DNA from: Ruegeria halocynthiae
GTDB lineage: Bacteria > Pseudomonadota > Alphaproteobacteria > Rhodobacterales > Rhodobacteraceae
Assembly: GCF_000743705.1 (NCBI RefSeq)
Contig: NZ_JQEZ01000001.1
Location: forward strand, 69,525-133,524
Direction: 5' to 3'
DNA length: 64,000 bases
Of the stretch, positions 8,381 to 16,828 are shown one piece after another. Under the pieces are notes generated by a model. That model was not told where the DNA came from and did no database searches. It worked only from the letters and a program-made list of their open reading frames with translations. Both the position numbers and the translations under genes were made by a program. Numbering within the stretch: the first letter of the stretch is position 1; every line of letters begins with the position of its first letter.

Positions 8381-9079
8381 ATGCACAATGAACCTCCGAT
8401 GTCGCGGGTGGGGGCGCTGATCGGCTCTCCGGCGCGTGCCTTGATGCTGACAGAGCTGTTTGACGGACGGGCACTGACAGCCACTGAACTTGCCGCCGTT
8501 GGCGGGGTGTCAGCCGCGACAGCAAGCGAACATCTTAGCCTGTTACTGACCGGCGGATTGGTCACACGCGAAAAAAGCGGGCGACACAATTATTACCGCC
8601 TTGCGTCTGCGGAAATCGCAAATGCGCTTGAGCAGTTGGCCGTGCAAACGGCGAATATTGATCCTGCGGCGCAGTCGTGCCGAAAACCGCGCATCCCAAT
8701 TCAGGATGCGCGCATGTGTTATGATCACATCGCCGGGCATCTGGGCGTGTCGATGGCTGACGCGCTGGTGAAAAAGGGCGCATTGATCGCCCTGGACACG
8801 GATTATGAGGTGACCCCAAAGGGTGAGGCCCTGTTTGACACTCTGGGCATCAACACCGGTGACCTCAGAAGGTCAAAGCGCGTGTTTGCGCGGCAGTGCC
8901 TGGATTGGAGCGAGCGTCGCCATCATCTCTCCGGTGCGGTTGGAGCGGCTTTGGCCAATCTGGCCTTTGACAGGGGTTGGATCACCCGCACCACAACGCG
9001 CCGGGTTTTGATCGTGACGCCGGTCGGGCAACGGGAAATGAAAACCCATCTGGGCATAACCTTCAATCAGGTCAAGTAA
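8381..9079 (+). CDS. ArsR-family winged-helix regulator
   Basis: Residues 5-90 form an ArsR-type helix-turn-helix: VGALIGSPARALMLTELF, ALTATELAAVGGVSAATASEHL as recognition region, and the wing around REKSGRHNYYRLAS. The protein is about 232 residues, roughly twice a minimal ArsR, with a C-terminal domain rich in Cys and His (CRKPRIPIQDARMCYDH) that could sense a ligand. The frame is open to a TTG at 8345, but that would place the promoter and inverted repeat inside the gene. ATG at 8381 or 8399 is therefore preferred. It probably regulates itself and the divergent exporter. Confidence 0.85.
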   Translation: MHNEPPMSRVGALIGSPARALMLTELFDGRALTATELAAVGGVSAATASEHLSLLLTGGLVTREKSGRHNYYRLASAEIANALEQLAVQTANIDPAAQSCRKPRIPIQDARMCYDHIAGHLGVSMADALVKKGALIALDTDYEVTPKGEALFDTLGINTGDLRRSKRVFARQCLDWSERRHHLSGAVGAALANLAFDRGWITRTTTRRVLIVTPVGQREMKTHLGITFNQVK

Positions 9080-9260
9080 CCAAGTTAGCGGCGGGTTTGG
9101 GCATTGTGACCGAAGCCCCCAGCGCACCGCGCCGGAACCCCCAATGGCCGCAGCTTTCTGACTGGACGATTTTAGTCAGTCAACGCGCTGAAAAGGGCGA
9201 CTTTCGGAAAACACTGGCCAGCAAAAGCGTTGCAGAGAAAGTCACCCAGGACAGGGCCGA

Positions 9261-9992
9261 TCATGTCCGTTCGCGTTGCCGAAGCCATGCGCCAATGATT
9301 TCCCGGTGACGGGCGCGGTCATAGCTTGGGAAGTGCCCGCCATGCACCATGCGGACGGGTAGATCATACAGGCGCACCATCGAACGGTAATAATCCTCGG
9401 CGTTTGAGTGATAGGTGTCTTCGATCAGCTCTCCGTCATAGACGATATCGCCCGAAAACAGCAGGCCCGAGGCCGCCTCCCACAACGCAATCCCGCCCGG
9501 TGAGTGGCCCGGCGTGTGGATGACCTCGAAATGCCGGTCGCCAAGGTCTATGGCATCACCGTCCTCCAGCAGTCGGGTCGCCCCGGCCCCTTTCACCGCG
9601 TAGGTTTGCGATTGATAGGGCGCGGGCGGCAGGCCATCGAAGATCTCATCCGTCACATAGGGGTCCGCCAGTGTCGCCGCGCGGGTCGGGTCGGCCAGAA
9701 TGTCGGCCTCGGCACGGTGCACGGCGCGATCGTCAAACTCGTGATGGCAGCCGATGTGATCGAAATGTGTGTGGCTGGCCACTGCCGTCAGCCCCCGTTC
9801 AGTCACCAACGGCACCCATTCGCGCAGGGACACAACACCCATCCCACTGTCGACCAGCATGTCGCGGTCCCGCCCGCGCACATGCCACATGTTGCAGCGG
9901 TAAAACGGCGTGATGAAGGGCTCGTCAATCAGGGTGACGTTATCATCCAGTTTCGTGGTGCGATACCAGTCTTTTGCAGCAACCCGTTCCAT
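9261..9992 (-). CDS. Metallo-beta-lactamase-fold hydrolase
   Basis: The 243-residue protein carries the dinuclear zinc motif HTHFDH at 74-79, PGH at 161-163, the bridging Asp in FSGD (182) and a final His at 220 (HGGH). These are all ligands expected of an active MBL-fold enzyme. The start at 9992 overlaps the ATPase stop (TGATG), and a GTG at 9995 is an alternative. It is the last gene of the Pot-type operon, which suggests action on the imported compound or a derivative. Substrates of this superfamily (thioesters, lactones, phosphodiesters and others) are too diverse to call. Confidence 0.9.
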   Translation of the reverse strand: MERVAAKDWYRTTKLDDNVTLIDEPFITPFYRCNMWHVRGRDRDMLVDSGMGVVSLREWVPLVTERGLTAVASHTHFDHIGCHHEFDDRAVHRAEADILADPTRAATLADPYVTDEIFDGLPPAPYQSQTYAVKGAGATRLLEDGDAIDLGDRHFEVIHTPGHSPGGIALWEAASGLLFSGDIVYDGELIEDTYHSNAEDYYRSMVRLYDLPVRMVHGGHFPSYDRARHREIIGAWLRQRERT

Positions 9993-11038
9993 CACTTCTG
10001 CTCCGCGTCAAATATCCGAAAATCCTCAACCTCCGCCGACAGAGCGACAGTTTCCCCCGCCGCCCAGGCGCGGCCCGCGTCCAGATAGGCGGTCAGCACG
10101 ATGTCGGGCGCTTGCTCGGGCACCAGATGGGCCCGGCAATAGGTGCCGAAAAAGGCCACGTCGCGCAATTGGGCGTTGCCGATCTGAAAACTGCCCCGCG
10201 TGTCGGCGCGGATATCCTCGGGGCGCACGCAGATGGCCGCCCCCGCAGTGATCGCCGGATCACCCGGCAACACGCCAAAGGGGGTTTCGATCCCGGTGCT
10301 GATGCGGTTGCCGGGGATGTGGTTGTTTTCACCCATGAAATCCGCTGTAAACTGGCTGGCGGGTTCCCGGTACACGCGGTCAGGGGGGCCTTGATCCTCG
10401 ATCCGGCCTGCGTTCATCACCACGATGCGGTCGGCGATGGCCATCGCCTCTTCCTGATCATGGGTGACATGGACAAAAGTGGTGCCGACCTGTTTCTGGA
10501 TGGTCTTCAGCTCATCCTGCATAAATCGGCGCAGTTTCAGATCCAGCGCGCCCAGCGGTTCATCCAGCAGCAGCACATCCGGTTCCACCGCCAGTGCACG
10601 CGCCAGGGCGACGCGTTGCCGTTGCCCGCCCGAAAGGGCATGGGGACGTTTGGACGCTGCATCCCTGAGACCGACCAGATCCAGCATCGCCTCGGCCCGT
10701 GCGTGGCGATCCTTGCGGCCCATCCCGGCCATTCGCAGCCCAAAGCCCACATTGTCGCGCAGGCTCATATGGGGAAACAGGGCGTAATCCTGAAACACCG
10801 TTGTTGTGGGCCGTTTGACCGCAGGCACGTGGGTCGCGTCGGTGTCACCGATCAGAACCCGGCCTTCGGTGGGTTGCACAAACCCGCCCAGCACCGATAG
10901 CAAGGTGGTCTTGCCGCAGCCCGACGGCCCCAGCAAGGTCACATATTCCCCGGCCTCGATCTGCAGTTCGATATCCTTGAGCACCTGAAACGTGCCGTAC
11001 CAGTGGTTCAAACCTGTCAGGGTGACAGAAGCGGTCAT
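9992..11038 (-). CDS. potA: PotA-like ABC transporter ATP-binding protein
   Basis: The 348-residue ATPase has Walker A at 37-45 (GPSGCGKTT), Q-loop Gln83, signature LSGGQ at 135-139, Walker B LLLDEP at 156-161 and the switch His193 in VTHDQEEAM. A C-terminal TOBE-like region follows from about 270 (ETVALSAEVEDFRIF at the end). The length is typical of PotA/FbpC-type proteins. It energises import through the two permeases encoded upstream, and its start overlaps the previous stop (ATGA). The gene symbol reflects family and operon; the true ligand may be a different polyamine or a guanidino compound. Confidence 0.92.
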   Translation of the reverse strand: MTASVTLTGLNHWYGTFQVLKDIELQIEAGEYVTLLGPSGCGKTTLLSVLGGFVQPTEGRVLIGDTDATHVPAVKRPTTTVFQDYALFPHMSLRDNVGFGLRMAGMGRKDRHARAEAMLDLVGLRDAASKRPHALSGGQRQRVALARALAVEPDVLLLDEPLGALDLKLRRFMQDELKTIQKQVGTTFVHVTHDQEEAMAIADRIVVMNAGRIEDQGPPDRVYREPASQFTADFMGENNHIPGNRISTGIETPFGVLPGDPAITAGAAICVRPEDIRADTRGSFQIGNAQLRDVAFFGTYCRAHLVPEQAPDIVLTAYLDAGRAWAAGETVALSAEVEDFRIFDAEQK

Positions 11039-11808
11039 GGGCGGGTCCTTCGGAAAACGACAAGTTCAAGCAGCAACACAACTGCGACTGAGATCAGGAA
11101 GACAAAGCTGCCGATAGCGTTAAGCTGCGGCGACAGCCCGGATCGCAACAGCGACCAGATTTCAACCGGCAGGGTGACATCGAAACGGGTCAGCAGGAAC
11201 GAGATGATGAATTCATCCCAGCTGAGCGTGACCGACAGAAAGAACGCCGCCGCGATCGACGGCAGCAGCATCGGCACGGTGATCAGCACGATCACCTTCA
11301 TCTCGGACGCACCCAGATCGCGGGCGGCGCGTTCGGCGTTTTGCTGCTGTGCGCCCATCGAGGCATAGATGATGGCAAAGGCCAGTGGCAGGTTGATGAC
11401 CACATGACCGATGGCGGCTGTCCACAGGGACAGACCCAGACCGGTCCGCGTCAGCACGATCAACAGGCCCAGACCGACAATCAGATAGCTGACGGTCAGA
11501 GGCGCGATCAGCAATCCCCGCATCAGGGCAGATCCCGGCAGAATGTGTCGGGCCAGTCCGTAGGCGGCCAGAAACCCCAAGGTCACCGCCACCGCCGATG
11601 ATCCCAGCGCGACGATCAGCGAATTGCGCAGCGCACCCATCAGATCGGGATCGCTCAGAATAGTCTCATACCACCGCAGCGAAGGGCCGTTGAACGGCGG
11701 AACCGGCAGACCGCCGCTTTGAAACGAAAACAGCACCAGCACGCCGACCGGCAGGTAGATGAAGACAAAGGCGACGAGCAGATAGGCCCAGGGCAGAAAC
11801 CGCATCAT
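11035..11808 (-). CDS. potC: PotC-like ABC transporter permease
   Basis: The 257-residue inner-membrane protein has about six helices (FLPWAYLLVAFVFIYLPVGV first). It has the PotC-type segments NGPSLRWYETILSDPDL and a cytoplasmic EAA loop reading ERAARDLGASEMKVIVLITVPML. It pairs with the other permease to form the channel of the polyamine-type importer. Its start and stop both overlap neighbouring genes by ATGA, showing tight translational coupling. Confidence 0.9.
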   Translation of the reverse strand: MMRFLPWAYLLVAFVFIYLPVGVLVLFSFQSGGLPVPPFNGPSLRWYETILSDPDLMGALRNSLIVALGSSAVAVTLGFLAAYGLARHILPGSALMRGLLIAPLTVSYLIVGLGLLIVLTRTGLGLSLWTAAIGHVVINLPLAFAIIYASMGAQQQNAERAARDLGASEMKVIVLITVPMLLPSIAAAFFLSVTLSWDEFIISFLLTRFDVTLPVEIWSLLRSGLSPQLNAIGSFVFLISVAVVLLLELVVFRRTRP

Positions 11809-12656
11809 ATCCGGTCCAGCCTGAGCCAGCGCGACGATGTCAGATAGGCCAGCGCGACAATTCCCATCAGCACAATGGCCAGCGCCGATGCCAGCGGGAA
11901 ATCGGCTCGCCTGCCCAGTTGCACCATTATCACCTGCGGCACGGTCAGCTCGGTGTTTCCGCCCAGAATTTGCGGCGTCACATAATCACCGATGCACAGG
12001 ACAAAGGTCAGAAAAGCGCCCGTCACGATGCCCGGCAAGGTCAGCGGCAGGATCACATGGCGAAAGGTCTGAAAGGCGTTGGCGCCCAGATCCATCGCCG
12101 CCCTGCGGTAGTTCGGCGGCAGCTGGATAAGATTGGCATAGATCGTCAGCGTCAGCAGCATGACGAAGAAATGCACGAAACCGGTGATCGTGGCGAACCG
12201 GGTGTTGGCCAATGTGATCGGGTCCGAGATCAGCCCCAGCGCCAGCATCGTCTGGTTGACGACACCTTCGCGCGCCAGCACCAGCAGCCACGCGTAAGAC
12301 CGTACCACATATGACGTCCAGAACGGCAGGATCGCCAGCAGCAGCGCCAGCCTCTGCCAGCGTTGCGGCACCCTGAAAGCGATGATCCACGCCAGCGGGT
12401 ACGCCAGCAGCACAGAAACCGCCGTGACCGTCAGCGTAATCTCAAGCGACACGATGATTGCGCGCCAAAGATAGGCTTTTTCCAGCAATCTGGCGTAATT
12501 CTCGAAGGAAAAACCCCAGACCAGTGTCCGCCCCTCAAGCGAGGCAAAGCTCATCGCCGCCATCACGACAAAGGGGACGACGAAAAAGGCCGTCGTCCAC
12601 AACAGCGCCGGGGCGACAAGACCCCAGCCCTGAAAGCGCGACTGAATGCGGCTCAT
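11805..12656 (-). CDS. potB: PotB-like ABC transporter permease
   Basis: The 283-residue inner-membrane permease has the hydrophobic start WGLVAPALLWTTAFFVVPFV, the PotB-type AMSFASLEG, an EAA loop RRAAMDLGANAFQTFRHVILP and six or so helices. The ATG at 12656 is chosen because it overlaps the binding-protein stop as ATGA; a longer frame runs to 12677. It forms the translocation pathway with the permease encoded next. Confidence 0.9.
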   Translation of the reverse strand: MSRIQSRFQGWGLVAPALLWTTAFFVVPFVVMAAMSFASLEGRTLVWGFSFENYARLLEKAYLWRAIIVSLEITLTVTAVSVLLAYPLAWIIAFRVPQRWQRLALLLAILPFWTSYVVRSYAWLLVLAREGVVNQTMLALGLISDPITLANTRFATITGFVHFFVMLLTLTIYANLIQLPPNYRRAAMDLGANAFQTFRHVILPLTLPGIVTGAFLTFVLCIGDYVTPQILGGNTELTVPQVIMVQLGRRADFPLASALAIVLMGIVALAYLTSSRWLRLDRI

Positions 12657-13705
12657 TGCTGCAAGGTATCGAGCCAAAGATCCTGCATTTCGATATCAAG
12701 ATCGGCGTCCGGTGCCGGGTACAGCTGTGATAGCGCCAGATAATCGGGCTGCTGGTCCCAGCGCAGAATGTCCTTTTGCGCGTCGGTCAGAACATCACCG
12801 GCCTTAGCATTTGCGGGCATCCCCCAGAAACACGACGAAGTGGCAAGCCGCGCCTGACCTTCGGGGCCGGTGATATACTTGATGAATTCCGCCGCCAGAT
12901 CGGGGTTGTTTGCCCCTTCCACAACGCCAATGGACTGCGCCCAGCGAACCGCGCCCTGTTTCGGGATGGTCCAGGTCAGCTCAGGCTGTTCCGAGGCCAG
13001 CACCGCCGTCAGCCACTCGCCCCCGCCAACGACGATATCGACCTCGCCGGTTGCCAGCGCGGTCTGCGCGGCAACAACACCCGCTACCGAGGCGGCGTTT
13101 GCACGCATGGTCGACAGAACCCCACCGATCTGTTCCAGATCACCTTCGCCGATCGCGGCGGTGTCGATGCCTTCCGACATCGCCGCCAGCCCCATCACCG
13201 GCAGGTAATAGTCATAGATGGAAATCCGGCCTTTGTATTTGTCGGCCCAGACCGAGGTCAGATCCTCCATATCCGCCGGATCAACTTTGTCGGCATTGTA
13301 TGAGATGGTGTTGTAGCCGAACTTTTCGGTGACGGCATAGGTCACGCCGTCCACCGTGTTGTTTTCGGCCATGACGACCTGGGGAAAGAAATCACCGGTG
13401 GGGGCCGCCCCTTCGGGCAAGGGCGCAAGAACACCTGCCTCGACCGCGCGGAACACGTCGATGCCGTCGACCACAAGCACATCCCAATCGCCGGGTCGCG
13501 ATTGTTCCAGCAGCGCCAACGCCGCGCCGGTGCCTTCGTATTCGCGCAGATTGACCTTGACGTCATGGGCGGCTTCGAACGGCTCAATCAGGGCCGGGTC
13601 GGTGTGATCGCACCAGACCAGCGCATTCAGTTCACCTTCGGCCAATGCCGCCCCACCCGAGGCGGCAAGCACCGCAACGCTGATCAAATTCCTTCCGGTC
13701 ATCAT
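12653..13705 (-). CDS. potD: PotD-like ABC transporter substrate-binding protein
   Basis: A Sec signal peptide (LISVAVLAASGGAALAEG) precedes a mature Pot-type protein (ELNALVWCDHTDPALIEPFE; DVLVVDGIDVFRAVE; NAKAGDVLTDAQKDIL). It should bind a cationic amine in the periplasm. The frame runs up to 13792, but an AGGAG at about 13716-13720 abuts the ATG at 13714 and sits nine bases before the ATG at 13705, so 13705 is preferred. It is the first gene of the operon, divergent from the TetR regulator. Confidence 0.9.
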   Translation of the reverse strand: MMTGRNLISVAVLAASGGAALAEGELNALVWCDHTDPALIEPFEAAHDVKVNLREYEGTGAALALLEQSRPGDWDVLVVDGIDVFRAVEAGVLAPLPEGAAPTGDFFPQVVMAENNTVDGVTYAVTEKFGYNTISYNADKVDPADMEDLTSVWADKYKGRISIYDYYLPVMGLAAMSEGIDTAAIGEGDLEQIGGVLSTMRANAASVAGVVAAQTALATGEVDIVVGGGEWLTAVLASEQPELTWTIPKQGAVRWAQSIGVVEGANNPDLAAEFIKYITGPEGQARLATSSCFWGMPANAKAGDVLTDAQKDILRWDQQPDYLALSQLYPAPDADLDIEMQDLWLDTLQQ

Positions 13706-13764
13706 TTGCTTCATCTCCTGTTGGATACTTCGCCCGATTTTTCCCGGGTTTCTGAAAAAAAAGT

Positions 13765-13776
13765 TGAACAGGTTCA
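13765..13776. promoter_or_regulatory. Candidate TetR operator between divergent potD and tetR
   Basis: TGAAC-AG-GTTCA is a short near-perfect palindrome in the intergenic region, about 60 bp from each start codon. Its position between a regulator and the operon it probably controls is the only argument. The arms are five bases, so chance is possible. Confidence 0.3.
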
Positions 13777-13832
13777 TGTTTATAGTCAACAATAATTTTT
13801 ACGACACGCCAAAAAAGGAAACAGGGATCACG

Positions 13833-14462
13833 ATGGCTGGCCTGCGAGAACGGCAAAAAGCGGCACGTGAACGGCGCATACTTGAGGCCGCGTCGACGCA
13901 GTTCCGCAAAAGCGGTTACCGGGCGGCGAAAATCGAAGACATTGCCGAGGCGGCAGAAGTTTCGGTTGGCACGATCTACAACTATTATCAGACCAAGGGC
14001 GACATCCTCATCGCGACCGTTGCGATGGAGGATCAGGAGGTTATCGCCGCAGGCGCACGTATTCTTGAGCACCCGCCCGAACGTGTCGGCGCGGCCCTTC
14101 TGGCGTTGATCTATCAGTACTATGACAGCTCTCTGAAGTATCTCTCGAAAGAGATGTGGCGCCTGGCAATCGCGCATTCCATCGAAAACCCGCTTTGCCC
14201 AAGTGGGCAACGCTATGCCGAACTTGACCGTCAACTGGCGAAACAGGTGACCGATCTGATCCGGGTTTTGCAACATCGCGGAGATATTGATCCTGATCTG
14301 GATGTCGGAAGTCTTGGCCAGTTGATTTTCAGCGCCATAAATCAGGCGTTCATCGGGTTTGTAAAAGTGGATGACATGACGTTGCACGATCTACATGCCC
14401 TGATCGCGTCACAGATCGAACCACTGGCCACGCAGATCGAGGCCGACGTTGGAACCCAGTGA
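13833..14462 (+). CDS. TetR-family transcriptional regulator
   Basis: The 209-residue protein has an N-terminal TetR HTH domain (RRILEAASTQFRKSGYRAAK; IEDIAEAAEVSVGTIYNYYQ, roughly residues 16-58), followed by a helical ligand-binding region. The start is placed at ATG 13833 (MAGLRERQK) because the upstream 23 codons to 13764 are AT-rich and include the candidate operator. It is transcribed away from potD and ends just before the convergent ureohydrolase gene, so a role in controlling polyamine uptake is likely. Confidence 0.9.
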   Translation: MAGLRERQKAARERRILEAASTQFRKSGYRAAKIEDIAEAAEVSVGTIYNYYQTKGDILIATVAMEDQEVIAAGARILEHPPERVGAALLALIYQYYDSSLKYLSKEMWRLAIAHSIENPLCPSGQRYAELDRQLAKQVTDLIRVLQHRGDIDPDLDVGSLGQLIFSAINQAFIGFVKVDDMTLHDLHALIASQIEPLATQIEADVGTQ

Positions 14463-14483
14463 AATCAACTGATTGAAACGCCC

Positions 14484-15521
14484 TCACCGCTTGCGTTCGG
14501 CGACCGAGACCGACAGCACACACAGCAGTTCCCACAACATCGTGGCGGCGACCAAGGCGGTATTACCGCTCTGATCATAGGGCGGCGAGACTTCGACCAC
14601 ATCTGCCCCGACCAGATTCAACCCATCAAGCCCCCGGATCAATGCCTGAACCTCGCGCGGGGAAAAGCCGCCGGTTTCGGGCGTTCCGGTGCCCGGGGTG
14701 AAGGCCGGGTCGATGCTGTCCACATCGAAACTGACATAGGTTGGCCCATCCCCGACGATGCGGCGCGCCTCGGCCAGCACCGCGTCGAACCCCATCTCGT
14801 AATATTCTTCGATATGAATGACGCGCATCCCGCTGTCGTAGGAAAAATCCCAATGCGGTTCGGTCCGGCCCCGAATGCCGATCTGCACAACGCGTTCAGG
14901 ATCGAGAACACCGGCAAGTGCCGCATTGCGAAAAGGCCCCCCGTGATGAAAGCGCGAGCCATTGAACGGCCCGCCCGTATCGGCATGGGCGTCGATGTGG
15001 ATCATCCCGACAGGCGCATCGCGTCCGACAGCCTTGAGAATGGGATAGCTTATCGAATGGTCACCGCCGACCGAAAGGGGAACAACACCGCTGTCGATCA
15101 CCGTGTGATAGAAATCTTCGATATCGTGCGTTGCCAGATCCAGATTGTAGGTATTGGGGATCGGCACATCGCCACAATCAGCAAAGGCCGTAATTGCCGC
15201 CGGGATGGTGCCGCTGACATGGTGCTTGGGACCGGCCGCCATCACCGACATCTCACGCACCTGCGCCGGGCCAAAGCGCGTGCCCGGACGGTTGGTCACC
15301 GCCAGATCAAAGGGCACACCCAGCAAGGCGATATCAAGCCCGTCGAACCCATCCTGCAGCGGTGCCCGCAGGAACGTTGAAATCCCGGTATAGGGTGCCA
15401 CATGTTCGTGCGCGTCACCAACTTGTGCACCGCCTTTGTCCAGAAAAGCCTGCAAGGCGCGATCATTGAGGTCGGTTTTTTCCGCCAGGGCGCGGAGACG
15501 TTCGAGCTTGGTCTGAGACAT
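14484..15521 (-). CDS. Agmatinase/arginase-family ureohydrolase
   Basis: The protein (345 residues from the ATG at 15521) has all ureohydrolase manganese ligands: H155 in GGDHSI, D177/H179/D181 in HIDAHADTG, and D266/D268 in SFDVDSIDPAFTPG. It hydrolyses a guanidino group to urea plus an amine. Members with a long N-terminal segment like this one are usually called agmatinase or guanidinobutyrase. The position beside a complete Pot-type uptake operon and a TetR regulator supports a role in using imported guanidino-polyamines. A longer frame to 15581 exists but lacks support. Agmatine versus guanidinobutyrate cannot be decided by eye. Confidence 0.92.
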   Translation of the reverse strand: MSQTKLERLRALAEKTDLNDRALQAFLDKGGAQVGDAHEHVAPYTGISTFLRAPLQDGFDGLDIALLGVPFDLAVTNRPGTRFGPAQVREMSVMAAGPKHHVSGTIPAAITAFADCGDVPIPNTYNLDLATHDIEDFYHTVIDSGVVPLSVGGDHSISYPILKAVGRDAPVGMIHIDAHADTGGPFNGSRFHHGGPFRNAALAGVLDPERVVQIGIRGRTEPHWDFSYDSGMRVIHIEEYYEMGFDAVLAEARRIVGDGPTYVSFDVDSIDPAFTPGTGTPETGGFSPREVQALIRGLDGLNLVGADVVEVSPPYDQSGNTALVAATMLWELLCVLSVSVAERKR

Positions 15522-15763
15522 GGGCGGGGTTCCATCGTTTGTGCGCAGTCTATTGTCCAAAATGTGGGTGGCAAACGGCATAAAGCAAATCGAAAATCAC
15601 CATTCATTGCCTTCCGACACACCCAGTTTTCCTGCCACCCCGGTGCCTCTACCCAGTGGTTGCATTCAGTCTTTGGTCAGCACACAGCCATTGCCAACCA
15701 TTCGGGTAAATGGAACAACCCGGAAAGGTGTCGCGCTGGACACGCAGAAGCATGGATCACCCG

Positions 15764-16777
15764 ATGACGTACAAAAGAATTTTCCTCGGCCTTATGATTT
15801 TGGTGTCGCTGGCCATCGCTGGTCTTGCGGCGATGTTTTACGGGCCAGATTTGTCGAAGGAAGATTTGAGCCAATACATAAACGACAAATCGAAATTCAT
15901 TGAACTGCCCAGCGGCGCTGTCGTGCATTATCGCGATCAGGGAAAACCGGATGGCCCTGTTGTCGCTCTGGTTCACGGGCAGTTCGGGTCGCTGCACGAT
16001 TGGGAGTTATGGGTTCCCTATCTGGAGGATGATTTCAGAATAATCACCATGGACAGGCCCGCGAATGGGCTGACAGGGCGAATGCCGGTCGATTTCTACT
16101 CGGTCGGAAGCAATGTCGTGCTGCTGCAAGAGTTCTTTGCCGCCCTGAATATCGACAAGATGACCCTTGTCGGACATTCCGCCGGGGGGTCAATCTCACT
16201 GCGATATGCGCTTGAAAATCAGGAACAGCTGGACGGGTTGGTTCTGATCGGCTCTGGCGGTGCCACCATCTTGGAAGAGTGGCGGGACGTCAACGAATAC
16301 GCCGCCGAAGTGATGGAACTTTCGATGAATGGCAGGAACAAGGATGTGCGAACCCTGTCATTCTCCGAAATGGTCCTAAGCAAACTGGCCTCACCTTCTT
16401 TGGTCGAGGATGGGCTGAAATCCATGTTTGGCGACCCAACCCTTGTCACTGACGATATGGTCGCACGATACAGCAACCTGATGCGACATGAGGGGAACCG
16501 TTACGCCCAATCCCTGATGTCATACCATGGCTACGCCGAGGTCGGCCCCGAAAACTATGTGCCGCGACTGCAAGAGATTCAGGTGCCGACGCTTTTGATG
16601 TTCGGCGCAAAAGATGAGATTGTCACAGTAGAGATCGCCCACAAATTTGACAGGCTTATCGAAAACACAACGCTAATCATTTATGACGGGGTCGGGCACA
16701 TCCCGCAGATCGAGGCCAGCGCGCCATCCGCGCGGGATTTGCTGGCGTTTCTCAACAATGAGGTTCCCAAGCCATAG
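15764..16777 (+). CDS. Membrane-anchored alpha/beta hydrolase
   Basis: An N-terminal hydrophobic helix (IFLGLMILVSLAIAGLAAMF) is followed by an alpha/beta hydrolase fold: oxyanion region ALVHGQFGSLHDW, nucleophile elbow GHSAGG, acid Asp in GAKDEIV and His in GVGHIPQIE. The triad is complete, so esterase, lipase or related activity is expected, probably facing the periplasm. Upstream ATGs at 15752 and 15710 are possible starts. It stands alone between the ureohydrolase and the corrinoid operon, and its substrate is unknown. Confidence 0.88.
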   Translation: MTYKRIFLGLMILVSLAIAGLAAMFYGPDLSKEDLSQYINDKSKFIELPSGAVVHYRDQGKPDGPVVALVHGQFGSLHDWELWVPYLEDDFRIITMDRPANGLTGRMPVDFYSVGSNVVLLQEFFAALNIDKMTLVGHSAGGSISLRYALENQEQLDGLVLIGSGGATILEEWRDVNEYAAEVMELSMNGRNKDVRTLSFSEMVLSKLASPSLVEDGLKSMFGDPTLVTDDMVARYSNLMRHEGNRYAQSLMSYHGYAEVGPENYVPRLQEIQVPTLLMFGAKDEIVTVEIAHKFDRLIENTTLIIYDGVGHIPQIEASAPSARDLLAFLNNEVPKP

Positions 16778-16828
16778 ACTGTGCAGGGCAATGGCACCCT
16801 TCCCCGCTCATGCTTTGATCAAAGGCTT

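Noticed and set aside
8183-8386. 67-codon minus-strand frame upstream of the DMT gene
   Set aside because: It overlaps the DMT start and the ArsR promoter region and has no support beyond being open.
14463-14483. Terminator between the convergent tetR and ureohydrolase genes
   Set aside because: No stem-loop with a T-tract is visible in this short gap.
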